Part shown: positions 34,816 to 43,248 of the stretch, one piece after another
How the letters are laid out: each line of letters begins with the position of its first letter
Position numbering within the stretch: position 1 is the first letter of the stretch
Assembly (NCBI GenBank): GCA_904502185.1
Contig: CAJGDX010000003.1
Coordinates: forward strand, 1-57,614
Direction of reading: 5' to 3'
DNA length: 57,614 nt
DNA from: an uncultured Bacteroidaceae bacterium
GTDB lineage: Bacteria; Bacteroidota; Bacteroidia; Bacteroidales; Bacteroidaceae
Translations under genes and position numbers: made by a program
Notes under the pieces: generated by a model
The model's input: only the letters and a program-made list of their open reading frames with translations
Database searches by the model: none
Told to the model about the DNA's origin: nothing

Positions 34816-35352
34816 ATGAAGAGTGTTCAAGTTTGCGACAAATCTTTTTCGCTGTACTTATCAGAAGAGGAGATAATAAAGGAGGTAAAGAGAGTGGCTT
34901 CCGCCATCAACAGCGATCTTGAAGGGAAATGCCCTATTTTCCTTGTGATTCTCAACGGCTCATTCATATTTGCTGCCGACCTGTTGCGAGAGATTTCCAT
35001 CCCCTGCGAAATTCAATTCATGCGCGTAGCCTCTTACGAAGGTACCAGTTCCACCGGCAAAGTAAAAGAGATTCTCGGTCTGAACGAGAGCATAGAGGGA
35101 CGTACAGTGGTGATTGTAGAGGACATCATAGACTCGGGAACAACAATGAAAGAATTGCTGAAAATGCTCCAGGAGAGAAACCCTGCCGACATTCGCATAG
35201 CATCGCTGCTGGTAAAGCCCAAGAACATGAAGGTAGAACTGGATATAGACTACCGTTGCTTCGACATCGAGAACGATTTTATAGTAGGTTATGGACTCGA
35301 CTATAATCAGGAGGGACGCAACCTGCGAGAAATCTATAAGATAATCGACTGA
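34816..35352 (+). CDS. hpt: Hypoxanthine phosphoribosyltransferase
   Basis: Salvages hypoxanthine or guanine with PRPP to give IMP or GMP. The PRPP loop is VVIVEDIIDSGTT (98-110), with the flexible loop MRVASYEGTSSTG (69-81) and the purine-binding region near LLVKPKNMKVELDIDYRCFDI. At 178 aa it has the normal length. It is co-directional with the dehydrogenase gene upstream (27 bases) and the WYL regulator downstream (13 bases). Confidence 0.94.
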   Translation: MKSVQVCDKSFSLYLSEEEIIKEVKRVASAINSDLEGKCPIFLVILNGSFIFAADLLREISIPCEIQFMRVASYEGTSSTGKVKEILGLNESIEGRTVVIVEDIIDSGTTMKELLKMLQERNPADIRIASLLVKPKNMKVELDIDYRCFDIENDFIVGYGLDYNQEGRNLREIYKIID

Positions 35353-35365
35353 TAAACAGCAACAC

Positions 35366-36274
35366 GTGGACCAGCCAAAGATAGAACGCCTGCTGCGATT
35401 GATGAAGATGCTATCGGGTAGCATCAACTACACCGTGGACGAAATTGCAGACAAACTGCAAATGTCGCGCCGTACAATATACCGATACATCGACACACTG
35501 AAAGGGGCAGGTTTTGTCATTCGTCGCACTGGCGACAGCTTCAAGATGATGAAAGAGAGCCGCCACTTTGACGACCTTGAACAGCTGGTACACTTCAGCG
35601 AAGAGGAGAGCTATCTTGTCAACCGGCTGATTGACGGGCTCGACGACACTAACATGCTCAAACAGAATCTGCGTAAAAAGCTTGCCACAGTCTACAACGT
35701 CACAGCAATGGCGGACTGCGTAGTGCGCAAAGAGAATGTAGCAAACACGCATGAACTTATTTCAGCCATCGAAAGCAAAAAACAGGTTATACTGCGCAAC
35801 TATTCATCGTCGAACAAAGGCGATGTACGCGACAGACTGATAGAACCGTTCGAATTCACCACCAACTACATACAGGTGTGGTGCTACGAGCCGCAGAGCG
35901 GAAAGAACAAGCTATTCCGCGTATCGCGCATAGGAGCTGTGGAGCAGACTGACACTCCTTGGCAACACCAGTCGGAGCATAAAAGCGAAAATAGTGACAT
36001 TTTCAGGACAAGCGGCAACACCCCCATTCACATTAAAGTGGAACTTGGCACGATGGCAAAGAACCTGCTGCTCGAAGAGTTTCCGCTTGCCGAACGCGAC
36101 CTCACACGCGCAAAGGGTGACAAATGGTTGCTCGATACAGACATCTACCGACTCGAAGGAGCCGGACGTTTCATCATTGGTGTGGCAAATGACATAAAAA
36201 TAATTGAAAGCGAACCGCTTAAGAACTATCTGCAGATGTTCATCGACGAACATTGCAGGAAGATAGTAAAATAA
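35366..36274 (+). CDS. HTH-WYL domain transcriptional regulator
   Basis: A 302-residue regulator. An N-terminal HTH_11-type winged helix (INYTVDEIADKLQMSRRTIYRYIDTLKGAGF) is followed by a linker and a WYL domain from about residue 135 (KKQVILRNYSSSNKGDVRDR...YIQVWCYEPQSGKNKLFRVSRIGAV), where WYL itself is replaced by QVW. The start is a GTG at 35366, 13 bases after the hpt stop; the first in-frame ATG is 12 codons later. WYL domains sense nucleotide or nucleic acid ligands in other systems; the ligand here is unknown. A hairpin follows after 46 bases. Confidence 0.9.
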   Translation: MDQPKIERLLRLMKMLSGSINYTVDEIADKLQMSRRTIYRYIDTLKGAGFVIRRTGDSFKMMKESRHFDDLEQLVHFSEEESYLVNRLIDGLDDTNMLKQNLRKKLATVYNVTAMADCVVRKENVANTHELISAIESKKQVILRNYSSSNKGDVRDRLIEPFEFTTNYIQVWCYEPQSGKNKLFRVSRIGAVEQTDTPWQHQSEHKSENSDIFRTSGNTPIHIKVELGTMAKNLLLEEFPLAERDLTRAKGDKWLLDTDIYRLEGAGRFIIGVANDIKIIESEPLKNYLQMFIDEHCRKIVK

Positions 36275-36320
36275 CCCACGCCTCCATATAATAAAAATAA
36301 GACAAAAAAATGTAATTTCA

Positions 36321-36351
36321 CCCCTCTGTGTCAAGAGTTGACACAGAGGGG
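36321..36351 (+). terminator. Hairpin after the WYL regulator gene
   Basis: Arms CCCCTCTGTGTCA (36321-36333) and 36339-36351 are exact complements around loop AGAGT. No long T-run, but CTATACTTTT follows. A possible -7 box TACTTTTG (36355-36362) for the next gene begins 4 bases later. Confidence 0.75.
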
Positions 36352-36389
36352 CTATACTTTTGCTCCAGAATCATAAAAACAGAACAATC

Positions 36390-36605
36390 ATGAACGGAGC
36401 AAACATCATCATTTATCTGCTGCTTATATTCTTTATCTGCGGCACCTCTTATTTAACTTACATCACAGCCAAAGAGGTTGCAGGAGAGGCTCGGCACCAC
36501 TTGAAGGCATTTGTCAGACTGCCACGAGTCAGAAGCGTCATACGCAACATTAAAAACACGGTTGAACAATTTTCGTCAACTTTAGGCATTGCTGTGCAAA
36601 AGTGA
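36390..36605 (+). CDS. Small single-pass membrane protein
   Basis: A 71-residue reading frame from ATG 36390: one membrane segment (ANIIIYLLLIFFICGTSYL, about 4-22) and a basic, amphipathic C-terminus (HHLKAFVRLPRVRSVIRNIK). It sits 38 bases after the hairpin, with a candidate promoter overlapping, and precedes another small unknown gene by 74 bases. I recognise no family. Translation is plausible because of the membrane segment and promoter but unproven. Confidence 0.55.
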   Translation: MNGANIIIYLLLIFFICGTSYLTYITAKEVAGEARHHLKAFVRLPRVRSVIRNIKNTVEQFSSTLGIAVQK

Positions 36606-36679
36606 TAATTCTGCAAACCGAAAAGCCCTAGAGCGTTACACATTTGCATATAAGAGTCATTAACCAAACAGATACAGAT

Positions 36680-37102
36680 ATGTTCAAATTCTTAAAAAGC
36701 CGAAAGATGAACAACGAGACACTATTGTCACTCAGTTTTTACAACAAGGAGAAGAGAAAGACCTACGAAGTTTCATACGAAAGTTGCAAACTGAACAACT
36801 CGGCACAGATAAAGGTACTCGACGAACATCGCTACAAGGTGAACAAACGCTTTAAAAGCCGCATATCCTGCGACAAACTCGACGCAATGGTAGGTGCTGC
36901 CATCCGCAACGGATTCTTTTCGCTAAAGCCCATCTACCGGGGAGAGGTAAAAGACAACCACAAATACATTATCACACTGAGAGTAGGTAGCAAGCACCAT
37001 ACTGTTACCGACTGTTTCGGCGCCGCACCTCAATGGTTGCGCGACTTCGAGCTGATGATGATGAACTTTTGCATCGAAGAAAAGAGCATTTTAGAGAACT
37101 GA
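36680..37102 (+). CDS. Uncharacterised small basic protein
   Basis: A 140-residue protein from ATG 36680 (a reading frame 12 residues longer exists, but its start looks less natural). It is basic and rich in beta-strand pattern (YEVSYESCKLNNSAQIKVLD, HKYIITLRVGSKHHTVTDCF), with no signal peptide. The end QWLRDFELMMMNFCIEEK is helical. I do not recognise it. It lies between the small membrane protein and a DsbA-like gene (51 bases downstream), all co-directional. Confidence 0.7.
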   Translation: MFKFLKSRKMNNETLLSLSFYNKEKRKTYEVSYESCKLNNSAQIKVLDEHRYKVNKRFKSRISCDKLDAMVGAAIRNGFFSLKPIYRGEVKDNHKYIITLRVGSKHHTVTDCFGAAPQWLRDFELMMMNFCIEEKSILEN

Positions 37103-37153
37103 CGGGAACAAAAACCACCATTCAGCTGTTACTACCGTATAACATTCAGATAT

Positions 37154-38125
37154 ATGAAAAAAGTTGGAATTACGGTTTTTGCCGACCCTGTATGCACATG
37201 GTGCTGGGGCAGCGCACCTATACTCAGAGCTATCGAATACAGATTGGCCGAACAGGTGGAGATTGAGTATGTAATGAGCGGAATGATAGAGGACATTCGC
37301 ACCTTCATCAACAGACGACTGCAGATTGGAGGCGACATTGCCCTATCCAATAGAAACATGCAGAAAGCATGGAGCGAGGCATCGGTCACACACGGAATGC
37401 CGGTAACAGAACACAATATACGTCTGTTCTCAGAAGAGCATCGCTCCACCTATCCGCAAAACATGGCATACATAACTGCGAAACTATGTTGCAGCGATTT
37501 TGTTGACAATGACATTTCGCGCGCCAACAGATTCCTGCGACGTTTGCAGGAAGCCACAGCTGTAGACGGATTGCAGACATCGCACATCGATATTATTTCG
37601 GACATTGCAGCCGTGGAGGGATACAGTCCCGAAGAGTTCAAACAGACGATGAACAGCGATGCTGTGAAAAAGGCTTTCGCCGCAGACCGCGAACGTGCCG
37701 GCATATACGAAGTGAAGTCATTGCCGACCATACTGCTCGAATATGAGGGACGGGAAGCAATACTTCGCGGATATACAGCCTTTGAGCTGGTGATGGAGGA
37801 GATCAACAGGCTAACAGGCGGCAGTGTGAATGGTAAAAACCGCAGTCATTACACAGCCACCACCGACAATGTAAAACTGTTTGTGGAACGCTACCGCAGT
37901 GTTTTCCCTGTGGAGATTGCAACTGCATTCGGGCTTAAGAGGAAGAGCGGTCGTTCGGCATTGAACATCGAGTCGTACGAGCAACTGCCCGACATAATTG
38001 ACGAGTTGTTGAAGAGCAGAGAGATTGCAATGACGCCGGCAGGAAACGGATTCAAGATATTCGACCTCAAGGTGAAACAGGGATTTTCACAGGAGCGCAT
38101 GCACGAACTGCACCACAGCTGGTAA
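37154..38125 (+). CDS. DsbA/FrnE-like oxidoreductase with C-terminal extension
   Basis: A thioredoxin-fold protein of 323 aa without a signal peptide, so cytoplasmic. The N-terminus VGITVFADPVCTWCWG carries the redox motif CTWC (C14, C17). The long helical insertion and cis-Pro loop SLPTILLEYEGREAILRGYTAFELV complete a DsbA-like (FrnE, 2-hydroxychromene isomerase-related) domain by about residue 215. The last 100 residues (TATTDNVKLFVERYRSVFPVEI...) are not part of the usual fold and look like a small helical DNA-binding or winged domain. The gene is convergent with nnr, 20 bases apart. Substrate unknown. Confidence 0.87.
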   Translation: MKKVGITVFADPVCTWCWGSAPILRAIEYRLAEQVEIEYVMSGMIEDIRTFINRRLQIGGDIALSNRNMQKAWSEASVTHGMPVTEHNIRLFSEEHRSTYPQNMAYITAKLCCSDFVDNDISRANRFLRRLQEATAVDGLQTSHIDIISDIAAVEGYSPEEFKQTMNSDAVKKAFAADRERAGIYEVKSLPTILLEYEGREAILRGYTAFELVMEEINRLTGGSVNGKNRSHYTATTDNVKLFVERYRSVFPVEIATAFGLKRKSGRSALNIESYEQLPDIIDELLKSREIAMTPAGNGFKIFDLKVKQGFSQERMHELHHSW

Positions 38126-38145
38126 TCGCTACGTTAAATCATTTA

Positions 38146-39654
38146 CTACTTTTCCATATTTTTCCAGGCAGACGGCAGAGCATTTATAATGTCTCCTGCC
38201 GTCATTGCTGTTTGCCCGAAGTCGGTTGCAGCAATATCGCCGGCAAGTCCATGAACATACACAGCAATACGTGCCGCGTCGGTAGCAGAGTAGCCACGCG
38301 CCAACAGTGCAAGTACTACACCAGTAAGCACATCACCGCTGCCACCGGTTGCCATCCCCGCGTTGCCGGTGCTGTTGAAACAGCAGTTGCCGTCGGGAGA
38401 ACAGACTGCTGTGTATGCGCCCTTAAGTACCACACATATATTAAGTTTCATGGCAAGATTCATAGCTTTTTCGAGCTGTTCAAGGCTGTTTCCCGCACCT
38501 GCAATGCGTGCAAATTCACCCGGATGTGGGGTAATAACACTGCCCGAGGGCAATTTATGCATATATTGTGGATTCTTTGCCAAAATATTCAACGCATCGG
38601 CGTCGAGCACCATCGGCTGCGTAGCCTGTTCTATCAACTGCAACAGGGCAGCCGATGTTTCAGCATGCGTGCCAAGCCCCGGCCCTACACCCACCGCATT
38701 GAAGACAGAAGTAACCGGAACAGCCTCTATGTGCGCATCGCCGCAGCATGGCAATGTCATTGCCTCGGGTACCGAGGTCTGCACTATTGTATTGTTGCAT
38801 TGAGGAATGGAGAGGGTCAAAAGCCCTACGCCCGAACGTAAAGCAGCGCGCGCTGCCATTGTGGATGCACCTGCCATTCCTAAAGAGCCTGCAACCAACA
38901 GTGCGCGTCCATAGTCGCCTTTGTGAGAGAATCTTTTCCGAGGGCGAAGCAACGATTTTATCTCGTCAAATTCGGTAAAATTATATTTTGCAGGCAGTTC
39001 ATCAATTGTTTCGACATCGAGCCCGATATCGACAACCTGCCACTGCCCCACCCATTTTTCATTTTCGGAGAAGAACAGCGATAGTTTGGGGAATTGCAAT
39101 GTCAATGTATGGTCTGCCGCAACGATATTTTCAGTCTCACACTCCCAGAATTTCTCGCCATGCAGCCCGGAAGGAATATCTATTGCTACAGTTACAGCCT
39201 TGCATGCGTTTATAAAAGTGACAACGTCGGCAAACAAGCCGTCGATAGGGCGACTGAGCCCACTGCCGAAAAGCCCATCCACTATTACAGCCTCTTCAGG
39301 TAACAATGGTGCTTCGAAATAGGCATCGCACATGGTGACGGGAAGGTTCACAAGCCGCAGACGTTCGAGATTCTGACGGCAATCGGGTGAAAGTTTCCCT
39401 TGGGGAGCGACCAGCCACACAGCCACCCTTTCGCCACGACCTGCAAGCATACGAGCAACAGCGAGGGCATCGCCTCCATTGTTTCCCGGACCGGCAAAGA
39501 TGGCGAAAAAGTGTCCGCGACAACCGAACTTTGCAGAGATCACCTCGGTAAGCCTGCTTGCCGCACGCTCCATAAGATCGATAGAGGCAATGGGCTCACG
39601 AGCAATGGTAGCTGCATCGATGTCACGCACCCGGCGTGTTTCAAAAATCTTCAT
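38146..39654 (-). CDS. nnr: Bifunctional NAD(P)H-hydrate repair enzyme
   Basis: Repairs damaged NAD(P)HX: the N-terminal YjeF epimerase domain interconverts R and S forms, and the C-terminal ADP-dependent dehydratase restores NAD(P)H. N-domain motifs are FAIFAGPGNNGGDALAVARML and AVIVDGLFGSGLSRPI. The dehydratase domain starts near residue 225 and shows VGPGLG, VLDADALN, TPHPGEFAR, GSGDVLTGVV and AVYVHG. At 502 aa it has the fused length. It follows a lipoprotein gene after only 2 bases on the same strand. Confidence 0.95.
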   Translation of the reverse strand: MKIFETRRVRDIDAATIAREPIASIDLMERAASRLTEVISAKFGCRGHFFAIFAGPGNNGGDALAVARMLAGRGERVAVWLVAPQGKLSPDCRQNLERLRLVNLPVTMCDAYFEAPLLPEEAVIVDGLFGSGLSRPIDGLFADVVTFINACKAVTVAIDIPSGLHGEKFWECETENIVAADHTLTLQFPKLSLFFSENEKWVGQWQVVDIGLDVETIDELPAKYNFTEFDEIKSLLRPRKRFSHKGDYGRALLVAGSLGMAGASTMAARAALRSGVGLLTLSIPQCNNTIVQTSVPEAMTLPCCGDAHIEAVPVTSVFNAVGVGPGLGTHAETSAALLQLIEQATQPMVLDADALNILAKNPQYMHKLPSGSVITPHPGEFARIAGAGNSLEQLEKAMNLAMKLNICVVLKGAYTAVCSPDGNCCFNSTGNAGMATGGSGDVLTGVVLALLARGYSATDAARIAVYVHGLAGDIAATDFGQTAMTAGDIINALPSAWKNMEK

Positions 39655-39656
39655 AT

Positions 39657-40493
39657 TTATTTGTCGGCAGCCTCGTTCGCTTCGCTACGCTGTTTGTTGC
39701 GTTCAACAAATTCAATGTGACGTTCAGCCTCCTGTTTTGCAGCTTCAAGCTCTTTTATTGTACGCAACAGCATAGAGAGATTGTAGAGCGAAGTAAACGC
39801 TTCGACATCCTCCTTGCGCATTGTATACGAATATGTAGATTTACCTATAAGTTCAACCTTTATACTCTTGCTGCCATTAAGAACGATAAAGCCAATGATG
39901 CCCTCGTCGTTACCGAAACGAAAATCGACACGTTCGGTAGTCACTCCCAAATGTTTGGAAGTGTATGTATTGATAGGGTTATCGGACTCGGCGTAACTGT
40001 CGTTGGCACTTACTTTGACCTTGTTGTGCGAAATGGGGCGTCCCTTGTAGATTGAGGTAAGAGTCATCATGCCATTTTCGTCCACCTGTCCACGCAGATA
40101 ACTGTTGTTCAGATTCTTCATTGGGGCCTGAGAAGCTACCATAAAGTTACCCACCTCCTGATATTTGCTGTCTTTCTCAAATGTAAAGCCACTCTCCAGC
40201 ATTGTATCAAGTTCACTGCGTTTCACAGCCAGCATGCTGTCGCAACACTGCACATTGCGCTGCTGCTCGGCAAGTTCAACTTCACGCATAAGGTCCAAAG
40301 CCGCACGACGTACATTGAAAGCCTTGGGATATAGTATTTTAATGCTGTCGAGTTGTATTTTGGCGCCGGGATAATCACCCTTCTCGTATGCCTCGCGGGC
40401 AGACTGCAACGAACGTCCGGCCTTCTCTTCAATCGATTCACCACAGGAGGTTGCAAGCATTATAACAGCTATCAAATAAAATATTCTTCTCAT
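39657..40493 (-). CDS. Lipoprotein with coiled-coil ends, unknown function
   Basis: A 278-residue lipoprotein (MRRIFYLIAVIMLATSC, Cys17). The first 100 residues are helical, with the TPR-like stretch SLQSAREAYEKGDYPGAKIQLDSI and a coiled coil. The middle is beta-rich and the C-terminus (RTIKELEAAKQEAERHIEFV) is again a coiled coil ending in a charged tail. I recognise a Bacteroidales hypothetical but no function. It lies 2 bases before nnr, so the two share a transcript. A -7 box (TATCTTTG on the minus strand at 40519-40526) lies upstream. Confidence 0.85.
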   Translation of the reverse strand: MRRIFYLIAVIMLATSCGESIEEKAGRSLQSAREAYEKGDYPGAKIQLDSIKILYPKAFNVRRAALDLMREVELAEQQRNVQCCDSMLAVKRSELDTMLESGFTFEKDSKYQEVGNFMVASQAPMKNLNNSYLRGQVDENGMMTLTSIYKGRPISHNKVKVSANDSYAESDNPINTYTSKHLGVTTERVDFRFGNDEGIIGFIVLNGSKSIKVELIGKSTYSYTMRKEDVEAFTSLYNLSMLLRTIKELEAAKQEAERHIEFVERNKQRSEANEAADK

Positions 40494-40518
40494 GACACAA
40501 CTTTTTATTAATTTATGG

Positions 40519-40618
40519 CAAAGATAGTGACAAAATATTGAAAAACAGACGAAGATACTCCCTCTATTACTTTTTCTTACATAAAAATATGATATTTGAC
40601 AAAAAACATCTACATTTG
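40519..40618. promoter_or_regulatory. Divergent promoter region of the lipoprotein and nan operons
   Basis: The 242-base spacer between the divergent genes holds a minus-strand -7 box (TATCTTTG, 40519-40526) for the lipoprotein/nnr pair and a plus-strand TACATTTG (40611-40618) for the rhodanese/nan operon, which would give a leader of about 110 bases. Neither has a clear -33 at 19-21 bases. I see no obvious sialic-acid operator. Confidence 0.45.
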
Positions 40619-40735
40619 TCGTAAACGCCGAATTTACACAAAAGATGTCGCAGAAGCAAAAACCGCCTCATTTTTCGGCTGTTTGCAGGTAACAAAAAAC
40701 AAATACCACAAGCCCAATCACAAAAACACAAAACA

Positions 40736-41119
40736 ATGAATATAAAAGCATTACTAATTTCAGGATTAGCAGCCCTCTTCGGCTGCACCGCACAGCAGCA
40801 ACAGAGTGTGAATGACAGGATTCTTGAACCCGAGGAATATATAAAGGCACTTGAAGCCGACAATGCAGCCTGTCTGATTGATGTACGCCGTGCCGATGAA
40901 TATGCCGCCGGACATCTGCCAGGAGCCATGCTGCTCGACGTTACAGACAGCATAGGATTCTCACAAGGCATGGAAAAACTGGACAAGGAGAAGAATATCT
41001 ACATTTACTGCCGAAGTGGACGCCGCAGCCGCAAAGCTGCGCAACGACTGACCGAGAAAGGTTTCAATGTAACAGACATGAAAGGCGGATACAACGCTTG
41101 GGAAAAGAGCTTTAAATAA
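40736..41119 (+). CDS. Rhodanese-like lipoprotein
   Basis: A 127-residue single-domain rhodanese with a lipoprotein signal (MNIKALLISGLAALFGC, Cys17), so anchored in the envelope. The fold is complete: LIDVRRADEYAAGHLPGAMLLD, and the active loop IYCRSGRRS with nucleophile C92, ending GGYNAWEKSF. Such proteins transfer sulfane sulfur or help redox repair outside the cytoplasm. It precedes nanA by 21 bases with no terminator, so it appears to be the first gene of the sialic-acid operon. That link has no obvious biochemical reason. Confidence 0.92.
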   Translation: MNIKALLISGLAALFGCTAQQQQSVNDRILEPEEYIKALEADNAACLIDVRRADEYAAGHLPGAMLLDVTDSIGFSQGMEKLDKEKNIYIYCRSGRRSRKAAQRLTEKGFNVTDMKGGYNAWEKSFK

Positions 41120-41140
41120 CACATTAAAACAATATATACT

Positions 41141-42058
41141 ATGGAAAAGATTATCGGACTTATAAATGCACCGTTCACCCCCTTCAAGGAGGATGGCGAA
41201 GTGAATTACGAACCAATTCCCGCATACGCCAAGATGTTGGCAAAAAATGGTCTTAAAGGAGTATTCATCAACGGCTCATCAGGCGAGGGATACATGCTCA
41301 CCGAGGAGGAGCGCATAAAACTTACCGAAAAGTGGATGGAGGCATCGCCCGAAGGCTTCAAAGTGATTGTACACGTGGGAAGCACCTGCGTAAAATCGAG
41401 TCGTCGCATGGCTGCACACGCACAGCAGGTGGGAGCATGGGGCATAGGAGCAATGGCGCCCCCCTTCCCCAAAGTTGGACGTGTGGAAGAGCTTGTAAAA
41501 TACTGCGAGGAGATTGCATCTGCCGCGCCCGAACTTCCTTTCTACTTCTACCACATACCGGCCTTCAACGGTGCATACCTGTCGATGGTGGAATTTCTGA
41601 AGGCCGTTGACGGACGCATACCCAACTTCGCCGGAATAAAATATACATTCGAGAGCATGTACGAATACAACCAGTGCCGACTCTACAAGGACGGCAAATT
41701 TGACATGCTGCACGGACAGGATGAAACAATACTCCCCTGCCTTGCCATGGGTGGCGCACAGGGAGGCATCGGCGGCACAACCAACTACAATGGATGCAAC
41801 CTTGTAGGCATCATCGATGCCTGGAATGCCGGCGACCTTGAAAAGGCACGTGAACTGCAGAACTTCTCACAGGAGGTGATAAACGTCATCTGCCACTTCC
41901 GCGGCAACATTGTGGGCGGCAAGCGCATAATGAAGCTCATAGGTCTTGACCTTGGCAAGAACCGTACCCCCTTCCAGAATATGACAGACGAAGAGGAGGC
42001 ACGCATGAAAGCCGAACTTGAAGCAATTGACTTTTTCAACCGTTGTAATAAATTTTAA
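41141..42058 (+). CDS. nanA: N-acetylneuraminate lyase
   Basis: Cleaves sialic acid to N-acetylmannosamine and pyruvate. It is a TIM barrel of the DHDPS/NAL family, 305 aa, the usual length. Key residues are the substrate loop GSSGE (45-49), Y137 in FYFYHIP and the Schiff-base lysine K167 in FAGIKYT. The SSGE motif and GIKYT favour NAL over dihydrodipicolinate synthase, and the adjacent AGE epimerase, MFS carrier and mutarotase confirm the sialic-acid pathway. The epimerase gene follows after 6 bases. Confidence 0.96.
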   Translation: MEKIIGLINAPFTPFKEDGEVNYEPIPAYAKMLAKNGLKGVFINGSSGEGYMLTEEERIKLTEKWMEASPEGFKVIVHVGSTCVKSSRRMAAHAQQVGAWGIGAMAPPFPKVGRVEELVKYCEEIASAAPELPFYFYHIPAFNGAYLSMVEFLKAVDGRIPNFAGIKYTFESMYEYNQCRLYKDGKFDMLHGQDETILPCLAMGGAQGGIGGTTNYNGCNLVGIIDAWNAGDLEKARELQNFSQEVINVICHFRGNIVGGKRIMKLIGLDLGKNRTPFQNMTDEEEARMKAELEAIDFFNRCNKF

Positions 42059-42064
42059 GAAGCT

Positions 42065-43246
42065 ATGGACTGGAAAAAATATCTCTGCGAGTGGCGCGAC
42101 ACCTATCGCAACGACCTTGTGAACAACATAATGCCCTTTTGGATGAAAAACGGAGTGGACCGCGTAAACGGCGGTGTATACACATGCCTCGACCGCGACG
42201 GCTCGCTCATCGACAGCACAAAATCGGTATGGTTCCAGGGACGTTTCGCCTTTGTATGCAGTTTCGGCTACAACAATGTTGAGAAGAACCCCGAATGGCA
42301 GGCAGCAGCCAAAAGCACAATAGAGTTCATTGAACAGCACTGCTTCGACACAGACGGCAGAATGTACTTCGAGGTAACAGCTGACGGAAAGCCTTTGCGT
42401 AAACGCCGTTACGTATTCTCTGAAACTTTTGCGGCAATAGCCATGGCAGAATATTCAAAGGCTTCGGGCGACAGAAGTTATGCCGAAAAGGCATTGAAAT
42501 TGTTCAAGGATATACGACGCTTCATCAGCACTCCCGGCTACATGGAGCCTAAATATCTTGAAACACTTCAAGCCAAAGGACACTCAATAGTAATGATACT
42601 GATAAACACAGCATCGCGCATACGCGAAGTCATCGACGACCCCGAACTTGACATTCAGATAAACGAGTCGCTCGAGTCACTGAAAGATTTCATGAAAGAG
42701 GAGTTCAAGGCACTGCTTGAAATGGTCGGCCCCAACGGAGAGTTCATCGACACATGCAACGGACGCGTCATCAACCCCGGACACTGCATAGAAACTGCAT
42801 GGTTCCTGCTAGAAGAGGCTAAACGCCGAGGTTGGGAAAAAGAGCTTACCGAGCGCGCCCTACGCATCCTCGACTGGTCGTGGGAGTGGGGCTGGGACAA
42901 GCAGTATGGCGGTATAATCAACTTCCGCGATTGCCGCAACCTGCCACCACAGGACTATTCACAGGACATGAAATTCTGGTGGCCGCAGACCGAAGCAATC
43001 ATCGCAACCCTATACGCATACGAAGCTACCGGCGACGACAAATATCTTATCATGCACAAGCAGATAAGCGACTGGACATATGCCCATTTCCCCGACAACG
43101 AATATGGCGAGTGGTACGGCTATCTGCATCGCGATGGCACAGTGGCACAACCGGCGAAGGGCAACATATTCAAAGGCCCGTTCCACATACCACGCATGAT
43201 GATAAAATCTTTCGAACTATGTAACACCCTAATAGACAAACAATAA
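42065..43246 (+). CDS. nanE: N-acylglucosamine 2-epimerase (AGE/RnBP family)
   Basis: Converts N-acetylmannosamine to N-acetylglucosamine, the step after the lyase in Bacteroides, which use this enzyme in place of the phosphorylated-sugar epimerase of enteric bacteria. An (alpha/alpha)6 barrel of 393 aa. Recognisable blocks are WFQGRFAFVCSFGYNNVE, YVFSETFAAIAMAEY, NPGHCIETAW (catalytic His candidate) and KGPFHIPRMM (second His). It is 6 bases after nanA and 2 bases before the transporter gene. Gene name follows Bacteroides usage and is not the E. coli NanE fold. Confidence 0.95.
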   Translation: MDWKKYLCEWRDTYRNDLVNNIMPFWMKNGVDRVNGGVYTCLDRDGSLIDSTKSVWFQGRFAFVCSFGYNNVEKNPEWQAAAKSTIEFIEQHCFDTDGRMYFEVTADGKPLRKRRYVFSETFAAIAMAEYSKASGDRSYAEKALKLFKDIRRFISTPGYMEPKYLETLQAKGHSIVMILINTASRIREVIDDPELDIQINESLESLKDFMKEEFKALLEMVGPNGEFIDTCNGRVINPGHCIETAWFLLEEAKRRGWEKELTERALRILDWSWEWGWDKQYGGIINFRDCRNLPPQDYSQDMKFWWPQTEAIIATLYAYEATGDDKYLIMHKQISDWTYAHFPDNEYGEWYGYLHRDGTVAQPAKGNIFKGPFHIPRMMIKSFELCNTLIDKQ

Positions 43247-43248
43247 AA

